Part shown: positions 1 to 8,631 of the stretch, in pieces
Layout of the letters: every line of letters starts with the position of its first letter
Numbering within the stretch: position 1 is the first letter of the stretch
From: Streptomyces sp. S.PNR 29
GTDB lineage: Bacteria; Actinomycetota; Actinomycetes; Streptomycetales; Streptomycetaceae
Direction of reading: 5' to 3'
Assembly (NCBI RefSeq): GCF_030386795.1
Contig: NZ_JANUQM010000011.1
Coordinates: forward strand, 124,001-188,000
DNA: 64,000 nucleotides
Made by a program: the position numbers and the translations under genes
The notes under the pieces: model-generated
The model's input: only the letters and a program-made list of their open reading frames with translations
What the model was told of the DNA's origin: nothing
Databases searched by the model: none

Positions 1-615
1 GGTGCGCAGCAGGCGCAGCGGCTCGGCCAGGAGCGCCGGGTAGGACTGGGCGGAGGGCGGGCGGGTGTCCGGCAGGGCACGGGCCAGGAGCCCGGCGGTC
101 GTCAGGGACAGCGCCGCGGCCAGGACGTACGGGGCGCGCCAGCCCAGCCACTCGCCGAGGGCGCCGCCGAAGGTACGGGACAGCAGCATCCCGGCCAGGG
201 AGCCGCTCAGCAGGATCCCGCCGGTCACCCCGCGGCGCTCCGCCGGCACCAGGCCCGCCGTCAGCGGACCGGCGAGCGGCGCCACCACCGTCGTCACCCC
301 GACGAACGCGCTCGCGCCGACGAGCGGCACCAGCCCGGGCGCGGCGGCCGCCGCCAGCAGCCCGAGGCCGGTCAGCGTGAGCAGGCCGGCCAGCAACGGA
401 CGGTGCGGGAGCCGGTCGCCGAGCGGGACGAGCAGGAAGACGCCGGCCGCGTACCCGAACTGGACCGCGGTGACGACCATGGCGGCCGCGTCGGGCGGGA
501 CGCCGAGGCCGGCGGCCACCAGCGGGGCGAGCGCCTGCGGGAAGTACACGTTGCCCACGGCCACGCCGCACGCGAGGGCGAGCACAGTAGGGTGCCGGAG
601 AGGATGATCCGTCAT
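1..615 (-). CDS. MFS transporter, partial (C-terminus beyond window)
   Basis: Reading the minus strand from an ATG at 615 gives an open frame of 205 codons that runs off the left edge, so only the N-terminal half is present. It starts MTDHPLRHPTVLALACGVAV and shows alternating hydrophobic helices with the loop GDRLPHRPLLAG, which matches the conserved MFS loop between helices 2 and 3 (G-D-R-x-x-x-R). A second loop, VPAERRGVTGG, sits before helix 5. The family usually exports drugs or sugars as a 12-helix proton antiporter. It is divergent from the ArsR-type gene at 672, with only 56 bp between the starts, so that regulator probably controls it. The substrate cannot be told. Confidence 0.8.
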   Translation of the reverse strand, partial: MTDHPLRHPTVLALACGVAVGNVYFPQALAPLVAAGLGVPPDAAAMVVTAVQFGYAAGVFLLVPLGDRLPHRPLLAGLLTLTGLGLLAAAAAPGLVPLVGASAFVGVTTVVAPLAGPLTAGLVPAERRGVTGGILLSGSLAGMLLSRTFGGALGEWLGWRAPYVLAAALSLTTAGLLARALPDTRPPSAQSYPALLAEPLRLLRT

Positions 616-671
616 GTGCCGAAGTCCACGGCAGCGACGCGCGGTTGCCAAAGGATGTAGCGGGGGGCTAA

Positions 672-1658
672 ATGATCAGCTTCCAGCTCGGTGCCGAGGA
701 CCTCGCGGACACCCGGTTCGCGATCTCCCCCCTGCGCGAGGTCATGGGCAGTCTCAGAGCCCTGCGTGCCCCTGGCCTGTACCCCCTGCACACCCGGTGG
801 CGTGCCTCGGTGCTGGACCGGCTCGACCCCGCCGACGCCCGGCTGCTCGCGGCCCTGGTGGGGGAGACCCTCGCCCTGCCCGACTTCCTGACACCGCGAC
901 CGACGGCCTTCGCGCCCACGGTCGAGGAGCAGCTGGCCGTCGTACGCGCCACGCCCCCGGAGGTCGTCCGCCGCGACCTGTACGCGGTGCACGCACCGAG
1001 ACCGCTGCCGAACGCGCTGCGCGCGCTCAAGGCGCCCGGTGACGCGCCGGTCGCGGAGCTGCTGGAGGAACTGTGCGCACTCCTGTACCGCTACTGGGAG
1101 TCGGCGCTGCTGCCCGCGTGGCCACAGATGCGGCTGGTGCTGGAGGCCGACATCACCCACCGTGCACGGCAGCTGGCCACCGGCGGCGCGCGTCTCCTCT
1201 TCGCCGGCCTGCATCCGAACCTGCGCTGGCGGGGCGGTGTCCTGCACGTCGAGAAGATGATCGGGCACCATCACGTGGACGGCTCAGGTCGGGGCCTGCG
1301 CCTGGTGCCGTCCCTGTTCGCGCACAAGCCGGCGCCTCCGGTCAGCGCCGAGGAACCCCCGATGCTGGCCTACCCGAGCCGGGGCGCCGCGACCCTGTGG
1401 GAGCCGGAACCCGAGCCCGGCGCACCGGCGCTCATCGCCCTGCTCGGCGCGCCCAGGACGACGCTGCTGCGTCTGCTCGCCGAGCCGCTGCCGACGGTCG
1501 AGATCGCCCGGCGCCTCGGAGTGACGCCGAGCGCCGTGTCCCAGCACCTCAAGGTGCTGCACGCGACGGGCCTGGTGACCCGCACCCGCGACGGACGACA
1601 CGTCCTCTACCGGCGCAGCCCGCTCGGCGACCAGCTGGCGGGCAACGGTGGGGGTTGA
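672..1658 (+). CDS. ArsR-family transcriptional regulator, long form
   Basis: This 328-residue protein has its winged helix at the C-terminal end (about residues 255-318), where PTVEIARRLGVTPSAVSQHL is a clear ArsR/SmtB recognition-helix region followed by a wing (TRTRDGRHVLYRR). The preceding 250 residues are the uncharacterised N-terminal domain typical of the long actinobacterial ArsR proteins. No cysteine metal box is visible, so the ligand is probably not a thiophilic metal. The start is ATG at 672 behind a G-rich Shine-Dalgarno stretch. It is divergent from the MFS transporter, which suggests local repression of an exporter. The last codons overlap the promoter of the next gene. Confidence 0.85.
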   Translation: MISFQLGAEDLADTRFAISPLREVMGSLRALRAPGLYPLHTRWRASVLDRLDPADARLLAALVGETLALPDFLTPRPTAFAPTVEEQLAVVRATPPEVVRRDLYAVHAPRPLPNALRALKAPGDAPVAELLEELCALLYRYWESALLPAWPQMRLVLEADITHRARQLATGGARLLFAGLHPNLRWRGGVLHVEKMIGHHHVDGSGRGLRLVPSLFAHKPAPPVSAEEPPMLAYPSRGAATLWEPEPEPGAPALIALLGAPRTTLLRLLAEPLPTVEIARRLGVTPSAVSQHLKVLHATGLVTRTRDGRHVLYRRSPLGDQLAGNGGG

Positions 1659-1685
1659 CTTGGAGTGCGCTCCAAGTTCTAGCGT
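1655..1685 (+). promoter_or_regulatory. MerR-type promoter with 19-bp spacer
   Basis: A -35 box TTGACT (1655-1660) and a -10 box TAGCGT (1680-1685) are separated by 19 bp, the over-long spacer typical of MerR-activated promoters. Centred in the spacer is the dyad ACTTGGAG-TGCG-CTCCAAGT (1658-1677), with perfect 8-bp arms. The promoter drives the oxidoreductase at 1725 and overlaps the stop codon of the ArsR gene. No MerR gene lies in this window. Confidence 0.75.
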
Positions 1686-1724
1686 CACAAGGGTCGTTGC
1701 CACTCCGGACGAACGGATACGGAC

Positions 1725-2606
1725 ATGCGCGTGGGCGTGCACATCAACCGGTTCGGCCACTCCGGGGGCGCCCCGGCACTCGGCGCGGAACTGGCCGCCG
1801 CGGGCGCCGCGGCCGAGGCGGCGGGCGTCAGCTGGCTGTCCGTCATGGACCACTACTTCCAGATGGAGTTCAACGGCGGCGCCGAGGAGCCCATGCTGGA
1901 GGCCTACACGACCCTGGGCTATCTCGCCGGACACACCTCCACCGTCCGCCTCGGCGCGCTGGTGACCGGCGTGACCTACCGCCACCCCGGCCTGCTCGCC
2001 AAGATCGCCACCACGCTCGACGTGCTGTCCGGCGGCCGGGCCACCCTCGGCATCGGAGCGGCCTGGTACGACCGCGAGCACCACGGCCTCGGCGTGCCCT
2101 ACCCGCCGGTCGCGGAGCGGTTCGAACGGCTGGAGGAGACCGTGCGGATCTGCCTGCAGATGTGGGACCCGGAGAACGACGGTCCCTTCGAGGGCGCGCA
2201 CTACCGGCTCGCCGAGACCCTGTGCGTCCCGGCGCCGGTGAGTTCACCGCACCCCGAGCTCATGATCGGCGGGGGAGGGGAGAAGAAGACCCTGCGCCTC
2301 GTCGCGCAGTACGCCGACGCGTGCAACGTGATCGCCTCGTCCCCCGAGGAGATCAGGCACAAGTTCGGCGTCCTGCGCGGGCACTGCGACGCCGTGGGGC
2401 GCGACTACGACGGAATCCGCAAGACCATCCTCTACACCGGCGAGGCGGCCACCACGGAGGACCTCGACGCCTTCACCCGGGACGTCACCGGCTACACCGA
2501 ACTCGGCATCGACACCGTGATCCTCGCCCCTCGAGTGGGCGAACCCGCGAGCTGGATCGACCGCTTCGCGGCACCGGCCGTTCAGCGGGTGGCGGGGCTC
2601 GCCTGA
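1725..2606 (+). CDS. LLM-class (luciferase-like) flavin-dependent oxidoreductase
   Basis: The 293-residue protein is a luciferase-like TIM-barrel oxidoreductase. Conserved features are HINRFGHSG at the N-terminus, SVMDHYFQ near residue 40, LGALVTGVTYRHPGLLAKI near 80 and LSGGRATLGIGAAWYDREH near 105, the usual flavin-binding loop of F420-dependent LLM enzymes. The C-terminal part carries LMIGGGGEKKTLRL. In actinomycetes such proteins usually use reduced F420, but FMN is possible. It stands alone behind a MerR-type promoter at 1655-1685, so it is probably induced by a small-molecule or redox signal. Its last ~66 bp recur 145 bp downstream as a decayed direct repeat. Confidence 0.85.
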   Translation: MRVGVHINRFGHSGGAPALGAELAAAGAAAEAAGVSWLSVMDHYFQMEFNGGAEEPMLEAYTTLGYLAGHTSTVRLGALVTGVTYRHPGLLAKIATTLDVLSGGRATLGIGAAWYDREHHGLGVPYPPVAERFERLEETVRICLQMWDPENDGPFEGAHYRLAETLCVPAPVSSPHPELMIGGGGEKKTLRLVAQYADACNVIASSPEEIRHKFGVLRGHCDAVGRDYDGIRKTILYTGEAATTEDLDAFTRDVTGYTELGIDTVILAPRVGEPASWIDRFAAPAVQRVAGLA

Positions 2607-2745
2607 ACCGCAGCGGGTCCGGTGGGTGAGGCCCGCCGCGGTGGCGGCCACGTGGTGCCGCCGAGCCGAGGGCCCTTGCGTGGGCGAACCCGCGGGCCGG
2701 TTCGAGCGGTTCGCGGCACCGGCTGTTCAGCGGGTGGCCGGGCTG
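2535..2745. repeat. Decayed direct repeat of the oxidoreductase 3' end
   Basis: The 66 bp at 2535-2600 (codons for the C-terminal FAAPAVQRVAG region) reappear at 2680-2745 with about eight mismatches. The second copy lies outside the oxidoreductase gene and includes the stop-proximal codons of the convergent zinc-ribbon gene. This looks like an old tandem duplication whose second copy was captured as the tail of the neighbouring reading frame. Confidence 0.7.
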
Positions 2746-2948
2746 AGCCGGGGCGGCGTGGGGGGTGCGCTGCGGGAGATGATCCGCATGCCGCAGTGGT
2801 CGACGATCCGTATCTGCAGCGAGCCGCAGCCGCAGCGGGTCCACACGGTGTGGCCCTTGGCGGTGGTGTGCCGCGAGACGACCTGGAACGGGTCGGCGCC
2901 GTCGGGCCACCCGCAGTGCGGGCAGGCGGTGCCGGTCGTGCTGGTCAT
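2727..2948 (-). CDS. Small zinc-ribbon protein of unknown function
   Basis: An ATG at 2948, preceded by a good GAGGAG ribosome-binding site, opens a 73-residue frame. It begins MTSTTGTACPHCGWPDG and continues to WTRCGCGSLQIR, so the paired CPHC and CGC motifs could bind one zinc ion. Small proteins of this kind are common and uncharacterised in Streptomyces. The C-terminal ~8 residues fall within the duplicated segment from the neighbouring oxidoreductase gene, so the natural tail may have been different. It is divergent from the LysR gene at 3066. Function unknown. Confidence 0.65.
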   Translation of the reverse strand: MTSTTGTACPHCGWPDGADPFQVVSRHTTAKGHTVWTRCGCGSLQIRIVDHCGMRIISRSAPPTPPRLSPATR

Positions 2949-3065
2949 GGTGACTCCTCGTTCACGTTCTCGGTTGGCTGGCCGTCGCGACACAGCCAGC
3001 GTGCGCCGCCACCTCCGTACACGTCCAGGTTGACTTTGCGGACGCCACCGTGAAGCGTGAACTTC

Positions 3066-3971
3066 ATGATTGACCTGCGCAGGCTGAACGTCCTCAGAGC
3101 GGTCGCCCACTACGGCACGGTCACCGCGGCCGCCCACGCCCTGCACTTCACCCCGTCCGCCGCCTCGCAGCAGATCCGGCAGCTCGCCCGCGACCTCGGC
3201 GTCGACCTGCTCCAGCCGCAGGGGCGTGGCGTCCGGCTGACCCCGGCCGCCGAGAGCCTGCTGGCGCACGCCGATGCCATCCAGGCCCGATGGGAACAGG
3301 CCGAGCTCGACCTACGGGCCGACCACGGTGCGCCCGCCGGGCCGCTGCGTGTGACAGGGTTCCCGGTGGCCGTCTCGGTGCTGCTGGCCCCGATGGCGGT
3401 CCGGCTGCGCGACCGGCATCCACGCCTGTCCGTGCGGATCACGGAGGCGGGTGTGCCCGAGTGCTTCGACCTGCTCTTCCAGGGGGAGATCGACCTGGCG
3501 GTCGTGGAGGCCACCCCGCACAACCCGCCGCTGAGCGACGCCCGCTTCGAACAGCGGCCGCTCCTGGACGACCCGTACTGCCTGGTCGTACCGGACGACC
3601 ATCCGCTCGCCGGACGGGAGTGCGTCGACCTCGCGGAGGCGGCGCACGACGACTGGATCGCCCCCGTGCCCGACAGTCCCTGCCGCACGCTTGTGATGTC
3701 CGCGTGCGGTGCCGCCGGGTTCACCCCGCACGTGGTGCACCACGCCCGGGACTGGAACGCCACCGCCCACCTCGTCGCCCACCGGCTCGGCGTCGCCCTG
3801 ATCCCGCGGCTCGCCCATCTGGCCCCGCACCTGCCGATCACCCGGGTGCGCTGCGCGGGCGACCCGCACCGCAAGCTGCTGACCTGCACGCGCGGCGGCG
3901 GTCACCGGCGCCCGGCCATCGCCGCGGCGCTGGAGGAACTGCGCGAACTGGCGCCTACCGCCCTAGCCTGA
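3066..3971 (+). CDS. LysR-family transcriptional regulator
   Basis: The 301-residue protein opens with a LysR winged helix (residues 1-60: DLRRLNVLRAVAHYGTVTAA, then FTPSAASQQIRQLARDLG) followed by the periplasmic-binding-protein-like effector domain to the end. ATG at 3066 is preferred because homologues begin directly with the helix; a GTG at 3057 in frame would add three residues. A short inverted repeat TGAAG-N6-CTTCA (3051-3066) overlaps the start and could be an autoregulatory site (inference). It is divergent from the small zinc-ribbon gene and convergent with the FMN reductase, so its target is not obvious from position. Confidence 0.85.
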   Translation: MIDLRRLNVLRAVAHYGTVTAAAHALHFTPSAASQQIRQLARDLGVDLLQPQGRGVRLTPAAESLLAHADAIQARWEQAELDLRADHGAPAGPLRVTGFPVAVSVLLAPMAVRLRDRHPRLSVRITEAGVPECFDLLFQGEIDLAVVEATPHNPPLSDARFEQRPLLDDPYCLVVPDDHPLAGRECVDLAEAAHDDWIAPVPDSPCRTLVMSACGAAGFTPHVVHHARDWNATAHLVAHRLGVALIPRLAHLAPHLPITRVRCAGDPHRKLLTCTRGGGHRRPAIAAALEELRELAPTALA

Positions 3972-3982
3972 GACATGCGCGA

Positions 3983-4037
3983 GGGCCGGAGCTCGATGAG
4001 CTCCGGCCCCCGCCTGATCCGCGGCGCGGATCAGGCG
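3983..4037. terminator. Two back-to-back hairpins between convergent genes
   Basis: The first stem-loop has perfect 12-bp arms (GGGCCGGAGCTC / GAGCTCCGGCCC, 3983-4009) with a 3-nt loop. The second has 12-bp arms (CGCCTGATCCGC / GCGGATCAGGCG, 4011-4037), also with a 3-nt loop, and contains the stop codon of the FMN reductase. Together they form a likely bidirectional terminator. No U-tract follows, as is usual in Streptomyces. Confidence 0.8.
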
Positions 4038-4594
4038 GCAGCGGCCTCGCCGGCGTGACCGTGCAGCCGGGCCACGACCTCCGTCAGCTGCGCGGCGACC
4101 TCGGCGTCGTCCACCGGGTGGGTCTCGGCGAAACGGGTCAGCGAGCCGGGGATGGCCAGCTTGATGTCCTCGATCACCCTGCCGCCGGCGATACCCACGG
4201 ACTTACGGGTCTCGTCCTGCGCCCAGACGCCGCCGTACTGGCCGAAGGCGGTACCGACCACGGCGACCGGCTTGCCGCCGAAGGCACCGGCGCCGTACGG
4301 CCGGGACAGCCAGTCGATGGCGTTCTTCAGGACGGCCGGGATGGTGCCGTTGTACTCGGGCGAGAAGAGCAGGAAGGCATCGGCGGCCTGCGCGGCCTCA
4401 CGCAGCTTGGCGGCGGCGGCCGGGACGCTGCCCTCCACGTCGATGTCCTCGTTGTAGAACGGGATGTCGGCCAGGCCCTCGAACAGCACCACCTCGGCGC
4501 CCTCGGGAGCGAGCTTGACGGCCGCCTCGGCGAGCTGGCGGTTGGTCGAACCGGCACGCAGGCTACCGACGAGCGCGAGAATACGGACAGACAT
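4031..4594 (-). CDS. NADPH-dependent FMN reductase family protein
   Basis: The 187-residue protein is a flavodoxin-like NAD(P)H-dependent FMN reductase. The phosphate-binding loop GSLRAGSTNRQLAEAA (about residues 9-24) and the LFSPEYNGTIPAVLKNAIDWLSR block (about 81-103) are family hallmarks. Such enzymes reduce free FMN, quinones or chromate-like acceptors in the cytoplasm. The start is ATG at 4594 with GGGAGA upstream; an upstream ATG at 4630 lacks a ribosome-binding site. The gene is divergent from the TetR regulator at 4724. Two matching palindromes in the 130-bp gap indicate that this TetR represses both genes. Confidence 0.9.
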   Translation of the reverse strand: MSVRILALVGSLRAGSTNRQLAEAAVKLAPEGAEVVLFEGLADIPFYNEDIDVEGSVPAAAAKLREAAQAADAFLLFSPEYNGTIPAVLKNAIDWLSRPYGAGAFGGKPVAVVGTAFGQYGGVWAQDETRKSVGIAGGRVIEDIKLAIPGSLTRFAETHPVDDAEVAAQLTEVVARLHGHAGEAAAA

Positions 4595-4644
4595 ACGAGT
4601 CTCCCAGGTCTGAAACAGGTGCTGAAACATCGCGGTAACGATCC

Positions 4645-4692
4645 GGACCGAGGTCCGCTTAGCTTTCTAGCACCCTAAACGGACCGCGGTCC
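4645..4692. promoter_or_regulatory. Two TetR operators GGACCG(A/C)GGTCC
   Basis: GGACCGAGGTCC (4645-4656) and the perfect palindrome GGACCGCGGTCC (4681-4692) lie 36 bp apart in the divergent promoter region of the FMN reductase and the TetR gene. The second copy is flanked by AAAC and AGTTT, which extends the symmetry. The spacing and location fit operators of the adjacent TetR protein. Confidence 0.75.
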
Positions 4693-4723
4693 AGTTTTCT
4701 TCCCGATGCTTTACGCTGGCTTC

Positions 4724-5392
4724 ATGTCCGCCGCCCTGCCCCCCTTCCCGAAGCCTCAGGAGCCCGTAGACCAGCCCGAAGTGCTGCAACTCGGCATCGG
4801 CTCCGGCGAGGACGAGCCGTGTCTGCGCGCCGACGCCGCTCGCAACCGCGCCCGCCTGCTGGAGGCCGCCGCGCGGCTGGTGGCGGAGCACGGCGCGGCC
4901 GGTCTCACGATGGAGGCGGTGGCCGCGGCGGCACAGGTGGGCAAGGGCACCGTCTTCCGCCGCTTCGGCGACCGCACCGGGCTGCTGATGGCGCTGCTGG
5001 ACCACTCCGAGAAGAAGTTCCAGGCCGCGTTCCTCAGCGGCCCCCCGCCGCTGGGGCCCGGAGCGCCCCCCGTGCAGCGGCTGCAGGCGTTCGGCTGCGC
5101 CCTGCTGCGCCGCTCGGCCGACGAGCTCGATCTCCAACTGGCGGCCGAGCCGGGCGCGGACCGCCGCTTCACGGCCGCACCGCGCCGCTTCCTGCGCGGT
5201 CACGTCACCCTGCTGCTGCGGCAGGCCGTGCCGGACGCCGACTGCGAGCTCCTCGCCCACACGCTGATGGCGTATCTCGACCCCGCCCTGCTCAACCACC
5301 TGACCAGGCAGTGCGGGATGTCCGTGGAGCGGCTGGAGGCGGGCTGGCTGGACCTGGTCGCGCGGGTGACGGGTGCCGCGTCGTCCCCCTGA
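4724..5392 (+). CDS. TetR-family transcriptional regulator
   Basis: The 222-residue protein has a ~25-residue leader, then a TetR DNA-binding domain (about residues 28-80: RNRARLLEAAARLVAEHGAA, then AAAAQVGKGTVFRRFGDRTG). The rest is a helical ligand domain. ATG at 4724 is chosen because a plausible -10 box (TACGCT, 4713-4718) sits seven bases upstream and there is no Shine-Dalgarno site, which suggests a leaderless transcript; an in-frame ATG at 4706 is the alternative. Operators at 4645 and 4681 overlap its expected -35 region, so autorepression together with control of the divergent FMN reductase is likely. Confidence 0.85.
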   Translation: MSAALPPFPKPQEPVDQPEVLQLGIGSGEDEPCLRADAARNRARLLEAAARLVAEHGAAGLTMEAVAAAAQVGKGTVFRRFGDRTGLLMALLDHSEKKFQAAFLSGPPPLGPGAPPVQRLQAFGCALLRRSADELDLQLAAEPGADRRFTAAPRRFLRGHVTLLLRQAVPDADCELLAHTLMAYLDPALLNHLTRQCGMSVERLEAGWLDLVARVTGAASSP

Positions 5393-5494
5393 GGCCTGGC
5401 TCGGGCCCGGCCCGTGCTGCCCGTGGCCTGAAGTTGAGGAACACTCAGGTTTGACGTCGCCCCGCCCGCACCCCCGTATCCGGCTTCTGCCAAG

Positions 5495-6541
5495 ATGCCG
5501 TACGTCATGGTGCAGATACCGAAAACGCCCGCCCCCGCGTCCATCGCACCGCGCTCCGTGCCCACGAGCGCCGATGTGGCCCGCCTGGCCGGCGTCTCGC
5601 GCGCGACCGTCTCCTACGTCCTCAACAACACCAGCGCCGTCCGGATCAGCGAACCCACCCGCCGCCGTGTCCATGAGGCCGCGAAGGAACTCGGCTATGT
5701 CCCGCACGCGGCCGCCCGCAGCCTGCGCGCCGGGCACAGCCGTATGGTGCTCATGCCCGCGCCGGCCATCCCCGTCGGCCCGCTCTACGGCCAGTTCCTC
5801 CACGACCTCCAGCGGGCGCTCAGCCGACTCGACTACACCGTCGTGCAGCACGGCTCCGTCGGCCTGCGCGGTGACGAGGCCGCCCGCGCCTGGGCCGAAC
5901 TGCGGCCGGTGGCCGTGCTGGTGCCCCATTCAGGGCTCGGCCCGCAGGGCGTCGCGGTGCTCAAGCGTTCCGGCGCCCGTGCCGTGGTCACCCTGGGCTC
6001 CGACTGCGTCGAGGGCGCCCACGCGCTGCTCATGGACCATGAGGCCGTCGGCCACTGCGCCGGCACCCACCTGCGCGACCGCGGCCGCCGCCGTATCGGT
6101 GTCGTGGTGCCGGCGGAGCCGGGCCTGGACTCCTTCTCGGGGCCCCGCCTGGCAGGTGTGCGCCGCGCCGTGCACGGCACGCACGCCACCGTCACCGAAC
6201 TGCCTCTGGCCTACGAAGAGGAGTCCGCCGCGCGGCTCGCCGTCCGCTGGCGGGAGCTCGGCCTCGACGCGGTGTTCGCGTTCAACGACGAGTACGCGAT
6301 GCTGCTGATGCGCGCCCTGCAGGACCAGGGAGTGCGCATCCCCGAGGAGACGGCCGTGATCGGCGCCGACGACCTGATGCTCGGCCGGCTGCTCAGACCG
6401 AGGCTGAGCACGGTCCACCTCGAACTGCCGTCCGGCCGCGAACTCGCCGAACTGGTCGACCGCATGGTGCGCGACCCCGGCGCGCCGCCCGAGCGGCGCA
6501 CGGTGCTGGGGGCGACGGTGGTGCACCGCGAGTCCAGCTGA
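5495..6541 (+). CDS. LacI-family transcriptional regulator
   Basis: The 348-residue protein carries a LacI helix-turn-helix (about residues 24-70: SADVARLAGVSRATVSYVLN, then ISEPTRRRVHEAAKELGYVPHAAARSLR with the hinge helix) and a periplasmic-binding-protein-like sensor domain ending in the GADDLMLGRLLRPRLSTV block. Sugars are the usual ligands. ATG at 5495 is the first start; a second ATG four codons in (5507) is equally possible because neither has a strong ribosome-binding site. No sugar genes are adjacent; the aldehyde dehydrogenase 130 bp downstream may be a target (inference). Confidence 0.85.
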   Translation: MPYVMVQIPKTPAPASIAPRSVPTSADVARLAGVSRATVSYVLNNTSAVRISEPTRRRVHEAAKELGYVPHAAARSLRAGHSRMVLMPAPAIPVGPLYGQFLHDLQRALSRLDYTVVQHGSVGLRGDEAARAWAELRPVAVLVPHSGLGPQGVAVLKRSGARAVVTLGSDCVEGAHALLMDHEAVGHCAGTHLRDRGRRRIGVVVPAEPGLDSFSGPRLAGVRRAVHGTHATVTELPLAYEEESAARLAVRWRELGLDAVFAFNDEYAMLLMRALQDQGVRIPEETAVIGADDLMLGRLLRPRLSTVHLELPSGRELAELVDRMVRDPGAPPERRTVLGATVVHRESS

Positions 6542-6671
6542 ACCGGGGGCTGTGGTCACCGCTCCTCCACGCGTCACAACTCCTCCATGCTGCAACGGGG
6601 GTTGAGCCTCGGTTCGTGGCTAGGATGTTGCGCGTTCAAATAGTGCGCCGGTGATCGATCGGAGAGCCGTC

Positions 6672-8108
6672 ATGCCGTTGCTCGACCCCAAGACCTGGCA
6701 GTCCCGCACCCTCACAGGACCGGAACACGTCGTCACCGAGCCCGCCACCGGCGACACGCTCGGCACCGTCACCCTCGCCTCCCCCCAGGACGTCGAGGCG
6801 GCCACCGCGGCCGCCCGCACCGCCCAGGCCGACTGGGGCCGCACCCCGCACTTCGTCCGCGCCGGCATCCTGCGCAAGGCCGGCGACCTGTTCACCGCGC
6901 ATGCCGGCGAGTTGCGCGAGTGGCTCGTCCGCGAGTCCGGATCCATCCCCGGCAAGGCGGACTTCGAACTGCACGTGGCGGCGCAGGAGTGCTACGAGGC
7001 CGCCGCGCTGGCCTCCCGCCCCGCCGGGCAGGTCCTGCCCACCGAGGCGCCCCGCCTGTCGTACACGCGGCGTGTCCCGGTCGGCGTCGTGGGCGTGATC
7101 TCCCCCTTCAACGCCCCGCTGATCCTCTCCATACGCTCCGTCGCCCCGGCCCTCGCGCTCGGCAACGCCGTCGTGCTGAAGCCGGACCCGCGCACGGCGG
7201 TCTGCGGAGGCCTGTCCCTGGCCGCGGTCTTCGCCGAGGCGGGTCTGCCCGAGGGCCTGCTGCACGTGCTTCCGGGCGGCCCGGACGCCGGACAGGCCCT
7301 GGTCGCCGACCCGCGTGTCCCCGTCATCTCCTTCACCGGATCCACCCCGGCGGGCCGGGCGGTCGGCGAGGCCGCCGGACGCCACCTGAAGCGCGCCCAC
7401 CTGGAACTCGGCGGCAACTCCGCCCTGATCGTGCTGGAGGACGCCGACCTCGACGCGGTGATCTCCACCGCCGCCTGGGGCTCGTTCTTCCACCAGGGCC
7501 AGATCTGCATGACGACCGGACGGCACCTGGTGCACCAGTCGCTGTACGAGGAGTACGTCGAACGGCTCGCCGCCAAGGCCGACTCCCTCGCCGTCGGCGA
7601 CCCGCACCGCGCGCAGGTCCACCTCGGCCCCCTCATCGACCGCACCCAGCTCAGCAAGGTGCACGGCCTGGTGGAGGGCAGCACCGCCCGCGGCGCCCGG
7701 CTGGCCGCGGGCGGCACGCACGAGGAACTCTTCTACCGGCCGACGGTCCTCGCCGGCATCGACGACCACACCCCCGCGTACGCGGAGGAGGTCTTCGGCC
7801 CCGTCGCGCCCGTACGCCCGTTCCGCACCGCCGACGAGGCGGCCGCCCTCGCCGCGGACAGCCCCTACGGACTCTCCCTCGGCATCGTCACCCGCGACAC
7901 CGCCCGCGGCCTGGACCTGGCGGAGCGGATCCCGACCGGCATCGTCCACATCAACGACCAGACCGTGAACGACGAGGCCGTCGCCCCCTTCGGCGGCATC
8001 GCCGCCTCCGGCACCGGCGCCCGCTTCGGCGGCGAGGCCAACCTCGAGGCCTTCACCGAGGTGCGCTGGACGACGGTGCGCGGGGACGTGGCGACGTACC
8101 CGTTCTAG
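6672..8108 (+). CDS. Aldehyde dehydrogenase, benzaldehyde-dehydrogenase-like
   Basis: The 478-residue NAD(P)-dependent aldehyde dehydrogenase has the expected catalytic glutamate in LELGGNS (Glu245) and nucleophile in HQGQICMTT (Cys279). FTGSTPAGRAVG marks the cofactor-binding region. The N-terminal DPKTWQSRTL and the SPFNAPLILSIRSVAPALALGN block resemble the XylC/vanillin-type group that oxidises aromatic aldehydes. ATG at 6672 is chosen over an in-frame GTG at 6651 because GGAGAG lies just upstream. The gene is monocistronic and convergent with the thioredoxin gene, with 18 bp between stops. Substrate assignment is inference. Confidence 0.85.
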   Translation: MPLLDPKTWQSRTLTGPEHVVTEPATGDTLGTVTLASPQDVEAATAAARTAQADWGRTPHFVRAGILRKAGDLFTAHAGELREWLVRESGSIPGKADFELHVAAQECYEAAALASRPAGQVLPTEAPRLSYTRRVPVGVVGVISPFNAPLILSIRSVAPALALGNAVVLKPDPRTAVCGGLSLAAVFAEAGLPEGLLHVLPGGPDAGQALVADPRVPVISFTGSTPAGRAVGEAAGRHLKRAHLELGGNSALIVLEDADLDAVISTAAWGSFFHQGQICMTTGRHLVHQSLYEEYVERLAAKADSLAVGDPHRAQVHLGPLIDRTQLSKVHGLVEGSTARGARLAAGGTHEELFYRPTVLAGIDDHTPAYAEEVFGPVAPVRPFRTADEAAALAADSPYGLSLGIVTRDTARGLDLAERIPTGIVHINDQTVNDEAVAPFGGIAASGTGARFGGEANLEAFTEVRWTTVRGDVATYPF

Positions 8109-8126
8109 GTCTTCCGGTGCGAGGTC

Positions 8127-8513
<387 letters not shown>

Positions 8514-8631
8514 GGCGTTTTCCCTCTTCCTGGTGTGGGGTCGAGCCGTCGGCACAACACGGCCGACCGGTCAGGTATTCCGCGCCCCTACCCATGTGGC
8601 CACGGCGCACACCACCCACCAGACTGACCCC

